A stretch of 64,000 bases of DNA from CBDIHH01 sp965279095 (lineage in GTDB: Bacteria; Pseudomonadota; Alphaproteobacteria; Caulobacterales; Caulobacteraceae): positions 669,883 to 733,882 of the forward strand of contig CBDIHH010000003.1 in assembly GCA_965279095.1 (NCBI GenBank). Reading direction: 5' to 3'. The position numbers and the translations under genes are program-made. This document shows positions 8,629 through 17,482 of the stretch, piece by piece; position 1 is the stretch's first letter; every line of letters begins with the position of its first letter. The notes below the pieces were generated by a model. That model searched no databases, was not told the DNA's origin, and saw only the letters and a program-made list of their open reading frames with translations.

Positions 8629-8760
8629 TCGCGACCGGACGCCTTCACGACCGAGGCCGGGGTATAGCGGGCGTACGGAGGGATCGAAAGGGGCCTGTGG
8701 CGCCGGGCGCTTGAAGGGGCAGGGCGCCCGGGGCTAGGGTGGAGCGGGGGACGCCGCCCG

Positions 8761-9408
8761 ATGTTCATGCTCATTGCCGCGGTGTTCGCCCTCATTGGCG
8801 CCCTCCTCGTGTCCTGGGGCATGGCGGCCTGGCATCGGGGAACGGATCCCGAGAGCCGCTACTGGAGCCGCCAGCTAGGCAACCTTCAGGCCCTGCTGAC
8901 GATCTCCGCCGTGCTTTTGACCGGCGTCTGGTATTTCTTCGAGCGACCGACCCAGGCCAAGTTGACCATCGCGCAGGACGGGACGGGTCTCCGCCTGCCC
9001 GACGGGCGCGTCCTGGTCCTGGCGGAGGTGTCGATCGAGAACGTCGGCGACACCGCGATCGATTTCAAGGAAAGCCCGGTGGAGTTCTACATCCAGCAGG
9101 TGGTTCCGCTTCCCCCGGCGGTGGCGCAGGAATTCGCCAAGCCGCCGGCGGCGGGCCGGCCGTGGCCGGTGCGAAATGCGGACAACTGGGGCGTCATCGC
9201 CGAACTTGGCGCCTCGGGCGGGGCTCAGGAGGCCCGGCTGCGCAGCCAGATCGAGGCCGGCGAGACCGAGCAGCTCTATTTCCGCGCGGTCCTGCCGTGC
9301 AAGCCGGGGCTGAAGGTCTATCTGAACACCCGTCTTGAGAAGCCTGGGGGCCGGGGCCTGAAGTGGACGCGACATACCCTGCTCGACCTGGGAGAACAGT
9401 GCTCATGA
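8761..9408 (+). CDS. Membrane-anchored hypothetical protein
   Basis: This 215-residue protein has two membrane helices at about residues 3-24 and 43-62, separated by a charged loop (HRGTDPESRYWSRQLGN). A soluble region of roughly 150 residues follows, with a beta-rich look (VEVSIENVGDTAIDFKES). The soluble part resembles small immunoglobulin-like or accessory membrane domains, but I do not recognise the family. Its stop overlaps the next small membrane gene (ATGA), so the two form an operon. It follows the tRNA-Ser promoter region on the opposite strand. Confidence 0.6.
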   Translation: MFMLIAAVFALIGALLVSWGMAAWHRGTDPESRYWSRQLGNLQALLTISAVLLTGVWYFFERPTQAKLTIAQDGTGLRLPDGRVLVLAEVSIENVGDTAIDFKESPVEFYIQQVVPLPPAVAQEFAKPPAAGRPWPVRNADNWGVIAELGASGGAQEARLRSQIEAGETEQLYFRAVLPCKPGLKVYLNTRLEKPGGRGLKWTRHTLLDLGEQCS

Positions 9409-9656
9409 GCGCAAACAGATCGCCATCCTACTGGGTCCTGGGCGCCCTGCTGCTCCTCGTCGCCCTGGCCGCCGTCTGGCGCTTCGGGTTGCAAAGGGGC
9501 CAAGGCGCGACGGACGCGGTCTCGACCTCCGCCATGTCCACCGAGGCCTCGGCCATGGAGGGAGCCACCGAGGCGCGGCCGATGACTCAGCCGACGGTCA
9601 TCGTCGATCCGCCGGCGCCGACGCCGCCGCCGGCCCCGCCTCCCAAGCAGAAGTGA
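9405..9656 (+). CDS. Small single-pass membrane protein with proline-rich tail
   Basis: This 83-residue product has one membrane helix (about residues 9-24, WVLGALLLLVALAAVW) followed by a serine/alanine linker and a tail of proline-alanine repeats ending PPKQK. The ATG at 9405 overlaps the stop of the upstream membrane gene by four bases; an upstream in-frame start would overlap it more deeply. The proline tail suggests a periplasmic spacer. No family was recognised. Confidence 0.55.
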   Translation: MSANRSPSYWVLGALLLLVALAAVWRFGLQRGQGATDAVSTSAMSTEASAMEGATEARPMTQPTVIVDPPAPTPPPAPPPKQK

Positions 9657-9678
9657 ACCCCGCCGTCCATCGCCCCGC

Positions 9679-10362
9679 CTACAGCTCCACGGGCGCGTCG
9701 GGTATGGCGTTGGCGTCGCCGGCGGTCCCGGGGAAGTGTTCGGCCAGGGCCGCGCCGCACAGGGCCACGGCGGCGATGAAGCCGTCGGCGGGCGCCCCGC
9801 GCCGCAGGTCGTCCACCGCAGCGGCCACCGCCCGATCCCAGACGTCTGCCCCGGCCTTGGCGTGGATGGCCTCCGAGGCGACCACCTCGACGATACGGTC
9901 CTCCTGCGAGGCGAAGATCACCACCGCCGCGCGGGTGGTCCCGGCGGCCAGGGTGGCGGCGGCCAGTTGCGCCAGGGCGGCGGATTGCACCCGGCGGCGC
10001 TTGACGCCGGCCGGGGTGAGGGCTCGGCGCACGGCAGGAATTGCGACGAGGCCGGCCGCCACAGCGAACAGCAGGGCCTGGGCCAGGGCGTAGGATCCCA
10101 GGGTCACCGCCAGGGCGGTGCGCAGGGCGCCGCTGTGGCCGGCGGTCCAGCCGCCGGCGGCGTGGGCCAGGGCCAGGGGGTCCAGCCCCACGGCCAGGGC
10201 CAGGGGCGGGATCGCCACCGTGGCGGCCGCGGCCCAGGCGAGGGGGATCTCCGGATAGGACGACACCCGCCGCGCGATCACGCACACGATCTCGCCGGAG
10301 GTGGAGGCCTCGGCCTGGGCCACCGCCTGGGTGACCCGGGCGCGGTCGGCGTCGTTGAGCAT
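9679..10362 (-). CDS. TPM-domain membrane protein
   Basis: This 227-residue protein starts with a TPM-type fold segment (TSGEIVCVIARRVSSYPEI), is interrupted by about two membrane helices (residues 40-60 and 80-105), then returns to a helical/beta segment (AAVVIFASQEDRIVEVVA). That matches the two-part TPM-domain proteins that pair with YgcG-like partners. ATG 10362 shares one base with the stop of the upstream gene (TGATG) and has GGGGAG six bases before it; the in-frame ATG at 10368 is less likely. It is the third gene of the lemA-TPM-TPM operon. Confidence 0.8.
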   Translation of the reverse strand: MLNDADRARVTQAVAQAEASTSGEIVCVIARRVSSYPEIPLAWAAAATVAIPPLALAVGLDPLALAHAAGGWTAGHSGALRTALAVTLGSYALAQALLFAVAAGLVAIPAVRRALTPAGVKRRRVQSAALAQLAAATLAAGTTRAAVVIFASQEDRIVEVVASEAIHAKAGADVWDRAVAAAVDDLRRGAPADGFIAAVALCGAALAEHFPGTAGDANAIPDAPVEL

Positions 10363-11132
10363 CACCATCTCCCCGAGGAGCCGCCGCCCCCGAAGGAGCC
10401 GCCGCCGCCGCCAAAGCCGCCGCCGCCAAAGCCGCCGCCGCCGCCGCCTCGGCCGCCCATCAGGATCATCGGCAGCAGCGCCCCGGCCAGGCCGCCGCGG
10501 CGCCCGCCGCCGACCATGCGGCTGATGACCAGGATGATGATCACGAAGATAAAGAGGGCCACCAAGGGGCTTCCGCCCCCCGTCGAAGGCTGGGCCGCAG
10601 CCTCGGCCACCTTGGCCTTGGCGGCCTCGTCGGGCAGGCTGAGCTGGGCGATCAGGGCGTCGGTCCCGGCGACCACGCCGCCGGCCATGTCGCCGGCCCG
10701 GAAGCGCGGCAGCACGGCCTGCTGCAGGATGACGCTGGACAGGGCGTCGGTAAGCACCGGCTCCAGGCCATAGCCGACCTCGATGCGCACCTGACGGTCG
10801 GCCGGGGCCACCAGCAGGATGGCGCCGTTGTTCTGGCCCTTCTGGCCGATGGCCCAGGTGCGGCCGAGCTGGTAGCCGTAGTCCTCAATGGGATAGCCCT
10901 GCAGGGACGGCACGGTGACCACCACCAGCTGGCGGGTGGTCTGGGCCTCCAGGGCCGCCAGCTTGGCGGTGAGGTCGGCCTCGACCTGGGGCGTCAGCAC
11001 CTGGGCCTGGTCGACCACGCGCCCTGTCAGGGGCGGGAAGCTCGGCCCTTCGGCATGGGCGGCCGGCGCCGCCGCCGCCATCGCCAGGGCGACGACGGCG
11101 GCGAGCAGGGACGCGACCCGCGTCTTGATCAT
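10362..11132 (-). CDS. YgcG-like TPM-domain protein with glycine-rich tail
   Basis: This 256-residue exported protein has a signal peptide (cleavage near AHA, residue 27), a TPM domain (about 33-160; LTGRVVDQAQVLTP, then GYQLGRTWAIGQKGQNNGAILLVAP over the core), a membrane helix near 190-207 and a tail of G-F-G-G repeats ending SSGRW. TPM proteins of this type act at the membrane; in photosynthetic organisms a relative helps photosystem II repair, while the bacterial role is unclear. The ATG overlaps the lemA stop by 4 bases. Confidence 0.85.
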   Translation of the reverse strand: MIKTRVASLLAAVVALAMAAAAPAAHAEGPSFPPLTGRVVDQAQVLTPQVEADLTAKLAALEAQTTRQLVVVTVPSLQGYPIEDYGYQLGRTWAIGQKGQNNGAILLVAPADRQVRIEVGYGLEPVLTDALSSVILQQAVLPRFRAGDMAGGVVAGTDALIAQLSLPDEAAKAKVAEAAAQPSTGGGSPLVALFIFVIIILVISRMVGGGRRGGLAGALLPMILMGGRGGGGGGFGGGGFGGGGGSFGGGGSSGRW

Positions 11133-11842
11133 CGGGCCGGAGCGGGCGCGGGGCTCGGCAGGGCTGCGGGGGCGGCCGCCGGGGGCGCCGATCCGGGGGC
11201 GACTGCCGGGGCGGCGCCGCCGGGCGGGGCGATGTCGAAGCTGACCGTGGGCGCCGTCTGGGCGGCCTCGTTGGCCGCGAACAGCTGCATCGGCTTGGAG
11301 CCGCCGTACATGGTCTTGGCCCAGATCACCGTGGGGAAGGTGCGCAGGCTGGTGTTGTAGTCGCGCACGGCCTCGTTGTAGTCGCGGCGGGCGATGCCGA
11401 TGCGGTTCTCGGTCCCCTCCAGCTGCGACTGCAGGGCCATGAAGTTCTCGTTCGACTTCAGGTCGGGATAGCGCTCCTGGATCACCATCAGCCGGCCGAG
11501 CACGCCCGACAGCTGGTCCTGGGCGGCGGCGTAGCGCTGGAAGGCGGCCGGGTCAGTGAGGGTCGAGGCGTCGACCTTGACCTGGGTGGCCGAGGCGCGC
11601 GCCTGGGTCACTTCCACCAGCACGCCGCGCTCCTGCTTGGCGTAGGCCTCCACGGTGCGCACGAGGTTGGGGATAAGGTCGGCCCGGCGCTGGTAGGTGT
11701 TCTGGACGTCGGCCCAGCGCGCCTTGGCGGTCTCTTCCTTGGTGGGGATGACATTGACGCCGCAGCCGGCGAGCGACAGGCCCAGCGCCAGGGGCGCGGC
11801 CCAGGCGATCAGGCGGCGAAAACCGTTCGACGATGCGTTCAA
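11129..11842 (-). CDS. lemA: LemA family lipoprotein
   Basis: This 237-residue LemA-fold protein has the LemA signatures RWADVQNTYQRRADLIPNLV and a long helical bundle to about residue 190, with NVIPTKEE just after the leader. An N-terminal hydrophobic region ends in a lipobox, L-S-L-A-G-C. A TTG start at 11842 is chosen because GGAGG lies seven bases upstream and it places the lipobox correctly; a reading from 12103 would add a non-conserved, frame-shadow extension. The C-terminus is alanine/proline-rich. Partnering with TPM proteins is the standard arrangement. Confidence 0.87.
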   Translation of the reverse strand: MNASSNGFRRLIAWAAPLALGLSLAGCGVNVIPTKEETAKARWADVQNTYQRRADLIPNLVRTVEAYAKQERGVLVEVTQARASATQVKVDASTLTDPAAFQRYAAAQDQLSGVLGRLMVIQERYPDLKSNENFMALQSQLEGTENRIGIARRDYNEAVRDYNTSLRTFPTVIWAKTMYGGSKPMQLFAANEAAQTAPTVSFDIAPPGGAAPAVAPGSAPPAAAPAALPSPAPAPAR

Positions 11843-11928
11843 CAGCAATCCTCCCTCGATGACGGCGCGCCCTGCGACCGCCGCCGGCCTATAGATAGCG
11901 ATCCGCCCCCCAAGCAACAGGGGCAAGT

Positions 11929-12138
11929 TCAGCCAGGGCCGCCCGAGCGCTTTTCGGCGATGGCGCCAAAATAGTCCTGGATGATGAGTTCCACCGGCTC
12001 GCCTCGCGCCTCGTCGCCATAGGCGAGCGCCTCGGCCGCCTCTATGGCCGCGGATCGCGTGAGATAGGTCTTCAACGCCTTGCCGTCCTTGAAGACGGTC
12101 CATTCCTGATCTTTGAGCACCACAGCGAACTGCGCCAT
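11929..12138 (-). CDS. Small hypothetical protein (DUF2188-like)
   Basis: This 69-residue protein begins MAQFAVVLKDQEWTVF and contains KDGKALKTYLTRSAAIEAAEALA, a beta-beta-alpha pattern resembling DUF2188-type small proteins. The start at 12138 is preceded by GGAG at the correct distance; the in-frame ATG 12 bases upstream actually contributes that site and is unlikely to be used. It sits between lemA and the divergent MFS gene. Function unknown. Confidence 0.65.
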   Translation of the reverse strand: MAQFAVVLKDQEWTVFKDGKALKTYLTRSAAIEAAEALAYGDEARGEPVELIIQDYFGAIAEKRSGGPG

Positions 12139-12314
12139 GTTCGACTCCACGACCCGATCACCTGTGCATAACGCCTCAAATGGACGCGCGGGTCTAGCCG
12201 GGGTCCAAGCCGGCAGCCGCCGGCCCGTTCTCGCCCGTCGGGCAGTGGGGCGGCGAGGCGTGACGCGGGGCGCACCAGTGGGTAGAAGCGCGAGCGCAAC
12301 GGGAGACGGAAGGC

Positions 12315-13778
12315 ATGTTGAAGCGGGCCGAGCCGCAGACCCGGCGAGGCCTGGTCCTCGTCTGCATCGCCATGGGCATGTTCATGGTGGCCATCGAGGC
12401 GACCATCGTCTCCACCGCCATGCCGAGCATCGTCGCCAAGCTGGGCGGCTTCCAGCTCTACAGCTGGGTCTTCACCGCCTTCCTGCTGACCCAGGCGACC
12501 ACCACGGTGATGTTCGGCAAGCTCGCCGACCTCTATGGGCGCCGCCCGGTGCTGGTGTGCGGGACGGTGGTGTTCCTGGCCGGCTCGGTCCTGTGCGGCT
12601 TCGCCTGGTCGATGGGCTCGCTGATCGCCTTCCGCCTGCTCCAGGGCCTCGGCGCGGGCTCGATCCAGCCGGTCATGATGACGCTGCTAGGCGACCTCTA
12701 CACCCCGGAAGAGCGCATCGGCGTGCAGGGCTATCTGTCCGCGGTCTGGGGCGTGTCGGCGATCATCGGGCCGCTGCTCGGCGCCCTGGTGGTGCAATAC
12801 TGGTCCTGGCCCTGGATCTTCTGGATCAATGTGCCGATCGGCCTGATCATGATCGTGGGCATGTTGACCTTCCTGCACGAGAAGGTTGAACACAAGAACC
12901 ACGCCCTGGACCTGGCGGGGGCAGGCCTGTTCTTCCTGGCCATCAGCAGCCTGCTGTTCGTCCTCACCCAGGGCGCCCAGCGCCCCGCGTGGGCCATCGG
13001 CTTTGGCCTCCTGTTCCTGGTGACGGTGCCGGCGCTGATCTGGCAGGAGCGCCGGGCCAGCGAGCCGATGATCCCGCTGGATCTGTGGGCCCGCCCGTTG
13101 ATCTCAACCTGCGGCGGCGCCGCCTTCGGGGCCGGGATGATCTTCATGGGGGTGACCTCGTTCCTGCCCGTCTATCTGCAGGGGGTGATGGGCCGGACCG
13201 CGACCCAGGCGGGGCTGGCGATCACCATGATGTCGCTGGGCTGGCCCCTGGCCAATACCGTCGCCCGGCGGGTTTTCCGGGGGACGCAGTTGCCGCTGAT
13301 GGGCCGGGTGGGCGGTCTGTTCCTGGTGGCGGGAACGCTGAGCTTCCTGCTGATGAACCCGCAGGGGGGCCTGGTGATCCCGGCCATCGGCTCGTTCATC
13401 ATCGGGGCCGGCATGGGTCTGCTGATCAACAGCTCCACCATCTTGGTGCAATCCAGCGTCGACTGGGCTCAGCGAGGAGTAGCGACCTCGTCGGTGATCT
13501 TCTCGCGCACCCTGGGGGGCATGCTCGGGGCGGCGCTCCTGGGCGGCGTGCTCAATGGCGCGCTGCAGTTGTTCTCCCAGCGCGGCGGGGCCAGCCTGGA
13601 CCGGGTGAGGCATCTGCTGGACCAGGCCGGGCCGGGCAGCATCCAGGGCGCCGACCTGCCCCTGCTGCGCCATGTGCTCGACCAGGGCCTGCAGGCCGCG
13701 TTTGTCACCATCGTGGCCCTGGCCCTGGTCACCCTGGCGGTGGCGTGGCGCATCGGCCGCCACGCCCCGGCCGACTAG
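12315..13778 (+). CDS. MFS transporter of the DHA2 / EmrB-QacA drug-export family
   Basis: This 487-residue integral membrane protein shows about 14 hydrophobic segments. Family marks include ATIVSTAMPSIV in helix 1, the loop motif GKLADLYGRRPV around residues 68-79 and the antiporter motif WGVSAIIGPLLGA near 140-152. It would export drugs or metabolites in exchange for protons. GGAAGGC lies just before the ATG. No regulator gene adjoins it. It converges with the L,D-transpeptidase gene, the stops of the two genes overlapping within a single CTAG. Confidence 0.9.
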   Translation: MLKRAEPQTRRGLVLVCIAMGMFMVAIEATIVSTAMPSIVAKLGGFQLYSWVFTAFLLTQATTTVMFGKLADLYGRRPVLVCGTVVFLAGSVLCGFAWSMGSLIAFRLLQGLGAGSIQPVMMTLLGDLYTPEERIGVQGYLSAVWGVSAIIGPLLGALVVQYWSWPWIFWINVPIGLIMIVGMLTFLHEKVEHKNHALDLAGAGLFFLAISSLLFVLTQGAQRPAWAIGFGLLFLVTVPALIWQERRASEPMIPLDLWARPLISTCGGAAFGAGMIFMGVTSFLPVYLQGVMGRTATQAGLAITMMSLGWPLANTVARRVFRGTQLPLMGRVGGLFLVAGTLSFLLMNPQGGLVIPAIGSFIIGAGMGLLINSSTILVQSSVDWAQRGVATSSVIFSRTLGGMLGAALLGGVLNGALQLFSQRGGASLDRVRHLLDQAGPGSIQGADLPLLRHVLDQGLQAAFVTIVALALVTLAVAWRIGRHAPAD

Positions 13779-14869
13779 GTCTTCGATGCGGCGGCCGAAA
13801 CAGCCGCGTCCGCCGGATCCCCGTCGATGAATGCGACGTCGACGCCCGGCTTGACCCCCGTGCCCAGTTCCCTGACGTCCCAGTTGGTCAGCCGCACGCA
13901 GCCATGGGAGAAGGTCTTGCCGATCTCCTGCGGCTCCGGGGCGCCGTGGATGCCGTAGGTGTCCTTGCTGAGGTCGATCCAGACGGCGCCCACCGGATTG
14001 TTGGGCCCCGCCTTGACCGTCATCTTGCCGGTGGCGCCGCCCCTGGCCTTGTAGGTCAGGCGCGTGGGGTCGTAGGTGAAGGTCGGCTCGAACGCCACTC
14101 CCGTCACCTTCCACGCCCCGGCCGGCGCCGGCATGTCCTGGCTGCCGATGCTGGCGGGGTAGAAGGCGATCAGCTTGCCCGCGGCGTCATAGGCCAACAC
14201 CGCCCTCTCGGCCTTGTCGATTTTGATCGAGGCCACGATCCCCTTGGGCAGTTCGTCGTTGCTCACCGCCGCCACCGTGATGACCCCGCCGGCGACGGCG
14301 AAGTCGGCGTCCGGATTGAGCTGCCGCAGCAGGTCCTCGGTCATGTGAAACTTCTCGGCCAGGCCCTCCACGGCGCTCTGGTAGCCCAGGGCCGGCAGCT
14401 TGGCCTGGTCCTTCATGTCGGCGGGGGTCGGGGCGAAGGGGCCGGCGACGTCCTCGGCGGTGATCGTGTACTGGCTCAGGGACGGTGCGGCGTCGGCCTG
14501 GACGAGGGCGGCGAACACGGCCTCGTCGAGCTTGCCGGTCACGGCCAGGCCCCTGGACCGCTGATAGGCGGCGACAGCCTGGCGGACGTTCTCGCCCATC
14601 CGGCCATCGATCACCCCGGGGGAGAACCGCGCCCGGTCCAGCAACACCTGGGCGCGCAGCACCGCCGGCGTCCGGTCGGCGGCAATATCCGCTTGTGCGT
14701 CGTAGGCGGCGGTATCGACCAGGGTCGGGCTAAAGGGCGCCGCCACCGGTCCGGTCGCCGACCCGGTCGGGATGGGCGCGGGCTTTGGCGGGGGGCTTGG
14801 CGTCTGGCCCGGGCTGCACGCGGCCAGCGCCGCCAGGGAGGCGCCGGCGATCAGGTTTCTCAGCAACAT
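13775..14869 (-). CDS. L,D-transpeptidase (YkuD) lipoprotein with peptidoglycan-binding domain
   Basis: This 364-residue envelope enzyme begins with a signal peptide ending in a lipobox (LAALAAC), then a low-complexity proline linker. A peptidoglycan-binding region (about 60-105, with ARFSPGVIDGRMGENV) follows, then a long middle and the YkuD catalytic domain. The active-site motif S-H-G-C324-V-R-L is intact, with an upstream IHG. It would cross-link or modify meso-DAP peptides. ATG 14869 has GGAG seven bases before it; a longer reading to 15139 adds non-homologous residues. Its start lies inside the end of the upstream VanY-like gene (140-base overlap). Confidence 0.88.
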   Translation of the reverse strand: MLLRNLIAGASLAALAACSPGQTPSPPPKPAPIPTGSATGPVAAPFSPTLVDTAAYDAQADIAADRTPAVLRAQVLLDRARFSPGVIDGRMGENVRQAVAAYQRSRGLAVTGKLDEAVFAALVQADAAPSLSQYTITAEDVAGPFAPTPADMKDQAKLPALGYQSAVEGLAEKFHMTEDLLRQLNPDADFAVAGGVITVAAVSNDELPKGIVASIKIDKAERAVLAYDAAGKLIAFYPASIGSQDMPAPAGAWKVTGVAFEPTFTYDPTRLTYKARGGATGKMTVKAGPNNPVGAVWIDLSKDTYGIHGAPEPQEIGKTFSHGCVRLTNWDVRELGTGVKPGVDVAFIDGDPADAAVSAAASKT

Positions 14870-15890
14870 CGGGAGACTCCGCAACAGGACTTCCCGGACT
14901 AAGGGGCTCAGACGGCCAAAGCGTTCCCTCCATGGGGGCGGGCGCGGGCGGCCAGGGACGGGTCTGCGGCAGGGGCGGCTCACCGGTCCATTCCCAATGC
15001 CAGGGCTCGAAGACGTAATTGACGAAGCCGAAGCGGCCGGCGTTGACCACCAGCCACCGGTAGGCGGCGGTCTGGGACATGAAGCGTCTGTTCTCGTCGG
15101 CGGACTGATCGGGCCGGTAGCCCGGCGCCGCCCCGACATGGAGGTCGAGGGCCAGGCCGGTGCGATGCGCCGAGCAGCGCGCCCGGGTGACGCCGGTGCA
15201 GTTGCCCTCCAGGGCGCAGCGGGCCTCGTCGGCGGCTGGGGCGCGGAAGCCCGAAAAGATGGTCAGCGCCTGGGGATCTGCGGCCACGTCCGGCGCCTCG
15301 GCCAGGGCGGCCGCGCGCAGGCGGCGATAGGCGTCCAGGGCGCCGGGGCGCAGGGCGATAGCCTTGCCGCCATAGACCTCGTCCGCGCCGGCGGGGATCA
15401 GGGCGCTCTCGTCGGGGGCGTCCGGACAGGCGCCCTCCAGGGTCGCCATGACGAACGGGCGGCGCTCCTGCCACAGCCCCTTGATGACCTGAAAGGCGAC
15501 GCCGTTGAACAGGCCGTCGACGGGCAGGGCGCGACTGGCCTGCCAGCGGGCCAGGGCGGCGGCGAAGCCCGCGCTGTCGGGCGGGCAGGACGTGCCGATC
15601 TCCTTGGCCACCACCGGGGCATAGGTCTCCCAGCCGACCTCCGCCCGGCGATAGGGCTCCCACGCCAGGCCGCGCAGGGAGCCGGCGTTGATCGCCGCGG
15701 CGCGCTGGAAAGCGAGGGGCTCGGCGCAGGCGGCGGACACCGGCGCGGATGGGGGCGGCAGCGGGGGGACCTCGGCCGTGGGCGCGGGCGGGCGGGGGCG
15801 CTCGCAGGCCGAGAGGATCAGGACCAGCAGAAGGGTGGCCGCGGCCTTGAGTCTCGGCGCTGGGGGCCGGCGGCCGGCGCTGCAGGTCAT
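14730..15890 (-). CDS. VanY-like M15 peptidase / D-alanyl-D-alanine carboxypeptidase lipoprotein
   Basis: This 386-residue protein has an N-terminal lipobox (LILSAC, Cys about 29), a proline linker and the M15B metallopeptidase core. The zinc/catalytic motifs are visible: S-A-H-R-T-G-L-A-L-D near residue 245 and E-P-W-H-W-E-W near 308. Family members cut stem peptides in peptidoglycan. The C-terminal about 75 residues, proline-rich and running 140 bases into the following gene in another frame, do not look like family sequence, so either a long overlap or a frameshift near 14930 is present. The start used is ATG 15890; 15947 is possible. Confidence 0.78.
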   Translation of the reverse strand: MTCSAGRRPPAPRLKAAATLLLVLILSACERPRPPAPTAEVPPLPPPSAPVSAACAEPLAFQRAAAINAGSLRGLAWEPYRRAEVGWETYAPVVAKEIGTSCPPDSAGFAAALARWQASRALPVDGLFNGVAFQVIKGLWQERRPFVMATLEGACPDAPDESALIPAGADEVYGGKAIALRPGALDAYRRLRAAALAEAPDVAADPQALTIFSGFRAPAADEARCALEGNCTGVTRARCSAHRTGLALDLHVGAAPGYRPDQSADENRRFMSQTAAYRWLVVNAGRFGFVNYVFEPWHWEWTGEPPLPQTRPWPPAPAPMEGTLWPSEPLSPGSPVAESPDVAEKPDRRRLPGGAGRVQPGPDAKPPAKARAHPDRVGDRTGGGAL

Positions 15891-15976
15891 CGCTTGCGGC
15901 TCATGCCACGGCGCGCGGGGCGCCTGGGCCGCCCAGGGTGCCTGCAACCCCCGCGCGCTTCAACCCGCGGCGGGGC

Positions 15977-16651
15977 TCAGGCGCGCCGGTATTCGATGAT
16001 CGAGCCATCCTGGGCCTTGGCGCGCAGCCCGGTCCAGGCGCCAGCGGCGTCGTAGAAGTCCTCGATCGAGGTCTCGCCCGCCAAGGCCACCCGCGTGGCG
16101 GTGATGGGCGTGCCGTCGGCCAGGACGAACGGGGCGGGTCCCTGGCGCGCCACCGACAGGCGCATCATCTTGCCGTCCTGCGGATTGAACAGGGGGCCGC
16201 CGAGACTGGCGCGGTTCCAGTGGGTGAGGGGCAGGGCGGCCGCCCCCAGGGTCCGGCTGCCGTCCTTGGCCCCTTCGAGCCGAATGCCCCCGTCCGTGCG
16301 GCGGGCATCGATCTTGAAGCGCGCCCCGTTCTGGGTGGTCTCGGTCTGCAGGCTGTCGAAGCGGCCGCCCACCCAGTGCTCGGTCTGCTGGTGGCGATAG
16401 CGAAACAGGGTGACGGGGCCAACGCCGACGGCCATCTGCACCCGCGCCCGCATGGTCAAGGCGTTGCCGCTGGTGCTGAAGTCCAGGGCGTGCTCGCCGA
16501 TCTTGCGACCCTTGCGATAGACGTGGAAGGCGAGGCGGCCTCCCGCCGGGGCCAGCGGCGACGCCGCCGCCGGCCCCGCGGCCAGGAGCGCAAGCCCCGT
16601 CATCAGGAAGGCGCGGCGGGGAAGATCGGCATCGGGCTGGATTATCGTCAT
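15977..16651 (-). CDS. Tat-exported DUF6134 family protein
   Basis: This 224-residue protein has a twin-arginine leader (P-R12-R13-A-F-L then a hydrophobic stretch, cleavage near AAA-SP). The mature part is beta-rich, with GGRLAFHVYRKGRKIGEH and TLFRYRHQQTEHWVGGR, the pattern of DUF6134, a lipocalin-like exported family of unknown role. ATG 16651 has GAGGG seven bases upstream. It lies between the VanY-like gene and the Crp/Fnr gene on the same strand. Confidence 0.72.
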   Translation of the reverse strand: MTIIQPDADLPRRAFLMTGLALLAAGPAAASPLAPAGGRLAFHVYRKGRKIGEHALDFSTSGNALTMRARVQMAVGVGPVTLFRYRHQQTEHWVGGRFDSLQTETTQNGARFKIDARRTDGGIRLEGAKDGSRTLGAAALPLTHWNRASLGGPLFNPQDGKMMRLSVARQGPAPFVLADGTPITATRVALAGETSIEDFYDAAGAWTGLRAKAQDGSIIEYRRA

Positions 16652-16717
16652 CGTGGGACCCTCTTGAATGAGTCCTACGTCAGGTTGGTGACCTTGGATC
16701 GCCGGCCGCCCGCACCG

Positions 16718-17482
16718 TCACGCCGCGGAGGGCGGCAGCTTGAAGTCGGTCATGGTGGCCAGGGCCTCGGGCTGCAGGATGGTCACCCACCCGACCCGCA
16801 ACTCGATCATCTTCTCGCGGCGCAGCTGCTGCAGGGTGCGGTTCACATGCACGATGCTCAGGCCCAGATTGTCGGCCAGGGCCTCCTGGGTCAGCGGCAT
16901 GGGGAAGCGCCAGCCCGTGACCAGGCCCGCCATGGTCAGCCGGCCCCTCAGTTCCAGCAGCAGATGCCCGGTCCTCTGGTAGGCCGTCAGCCGCCCCAGC
17001 CGCACCACATGGTCGACCAGCAGGGCGCTGTCCATGGCCACCAGCATGGCGCAGGCCCGTTGCAGACCCATCAGGCGGGGGTCGTCGCCGGACAGGGCGT
17101 CGCGCAGGGGGGTCATGTCGAGGGTCTCGACGGCGGTGATGGCGACGGTGGGGGCCTGGGGAATACAGTCGGGGCGGATCGGCGAGCCGACGAAATCTCC
17201 GGCGAGCGAGAAGTTGATGATCTGGCGTCGCCCGTCGCTGAGCACCCGTTGGCGGCCGGCCCAGCCGCTGGCGATCACCTCGCAGGCGCGCGCGGCCTGA
17301 CCTTCCCCGATGATATCCTCCCCCGGGGCGTAACGGCGGCGGCCGCCCAGATCCTGCAGCAGGGCGGTCTCGTCGGGGCTGAGGCGGACAATTTTCTCAA
17401 GCCGCTGCGCCAGGGCGAAGTGGTCGCTTCGGGCGCGCTTCGCCTGGACGATCATCTGGTCTGCGTGGTTTGGTAAATCCAT
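16718..17482 (-). CDS. Crp/Fnr family transcriptional regulator
   Basis: This 254-residue regulator has a cyclic-nucleotide-binding beta-barrel (about residues 35-140; YAPGEDIIGEGQAA, then IINFSLAGDFVG), a long dimerisation helix and a C-terminal winged HTH (about 185-235; LTQEALADNLGLSIVHVNRTLQQLRREKMIELR). No N-terminal cysteine cluster of Fnr is seen, so it probably does not carry a [4Fe-4S] oxygen sensor. AGGAGTAGGTGCG precedes the ATG. The 218 bases upstream are AT-richer and hold no gene, presumably its promoter region. The target genes are not evident. Confidence 0.88.
   Translation of the reverse strand: MDLPNHADQMIVQAKRARSDHFALAQRLEKIVRLSPDETALLQDLGGRRRYAPGEDIIGEGQAARACEVIASGWAGRQRVLSDGRRQIINFSLAGDFVGSPIRPDCIPQAPTVAITAVETLDMTPLRDALSGDDPRLMGLQRACAMLVAMDSALLVDHVVRLGRLTAYQRTGHLLLELRGRLTMAGLVTGWRFPMPLTQEALADNLGLSIVHVNRTLQQLRREKMIELRVGWVTILQPEALATMTDFKLPPSAA

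Noticed and set aside
11843..12103. Longer N-terminus for LemA
   Set aside because: The added residues do not resemble LemA, and the TTG at 11842 has both a ribosome site and the lipobox in place.
13104..14114. Minus-strand frame under the MFS gene
   Set aside because: It is antisense to a clear 14-helix transporter and has the glutamine/arginine/glycine-rich composition typical of a shadow frame.
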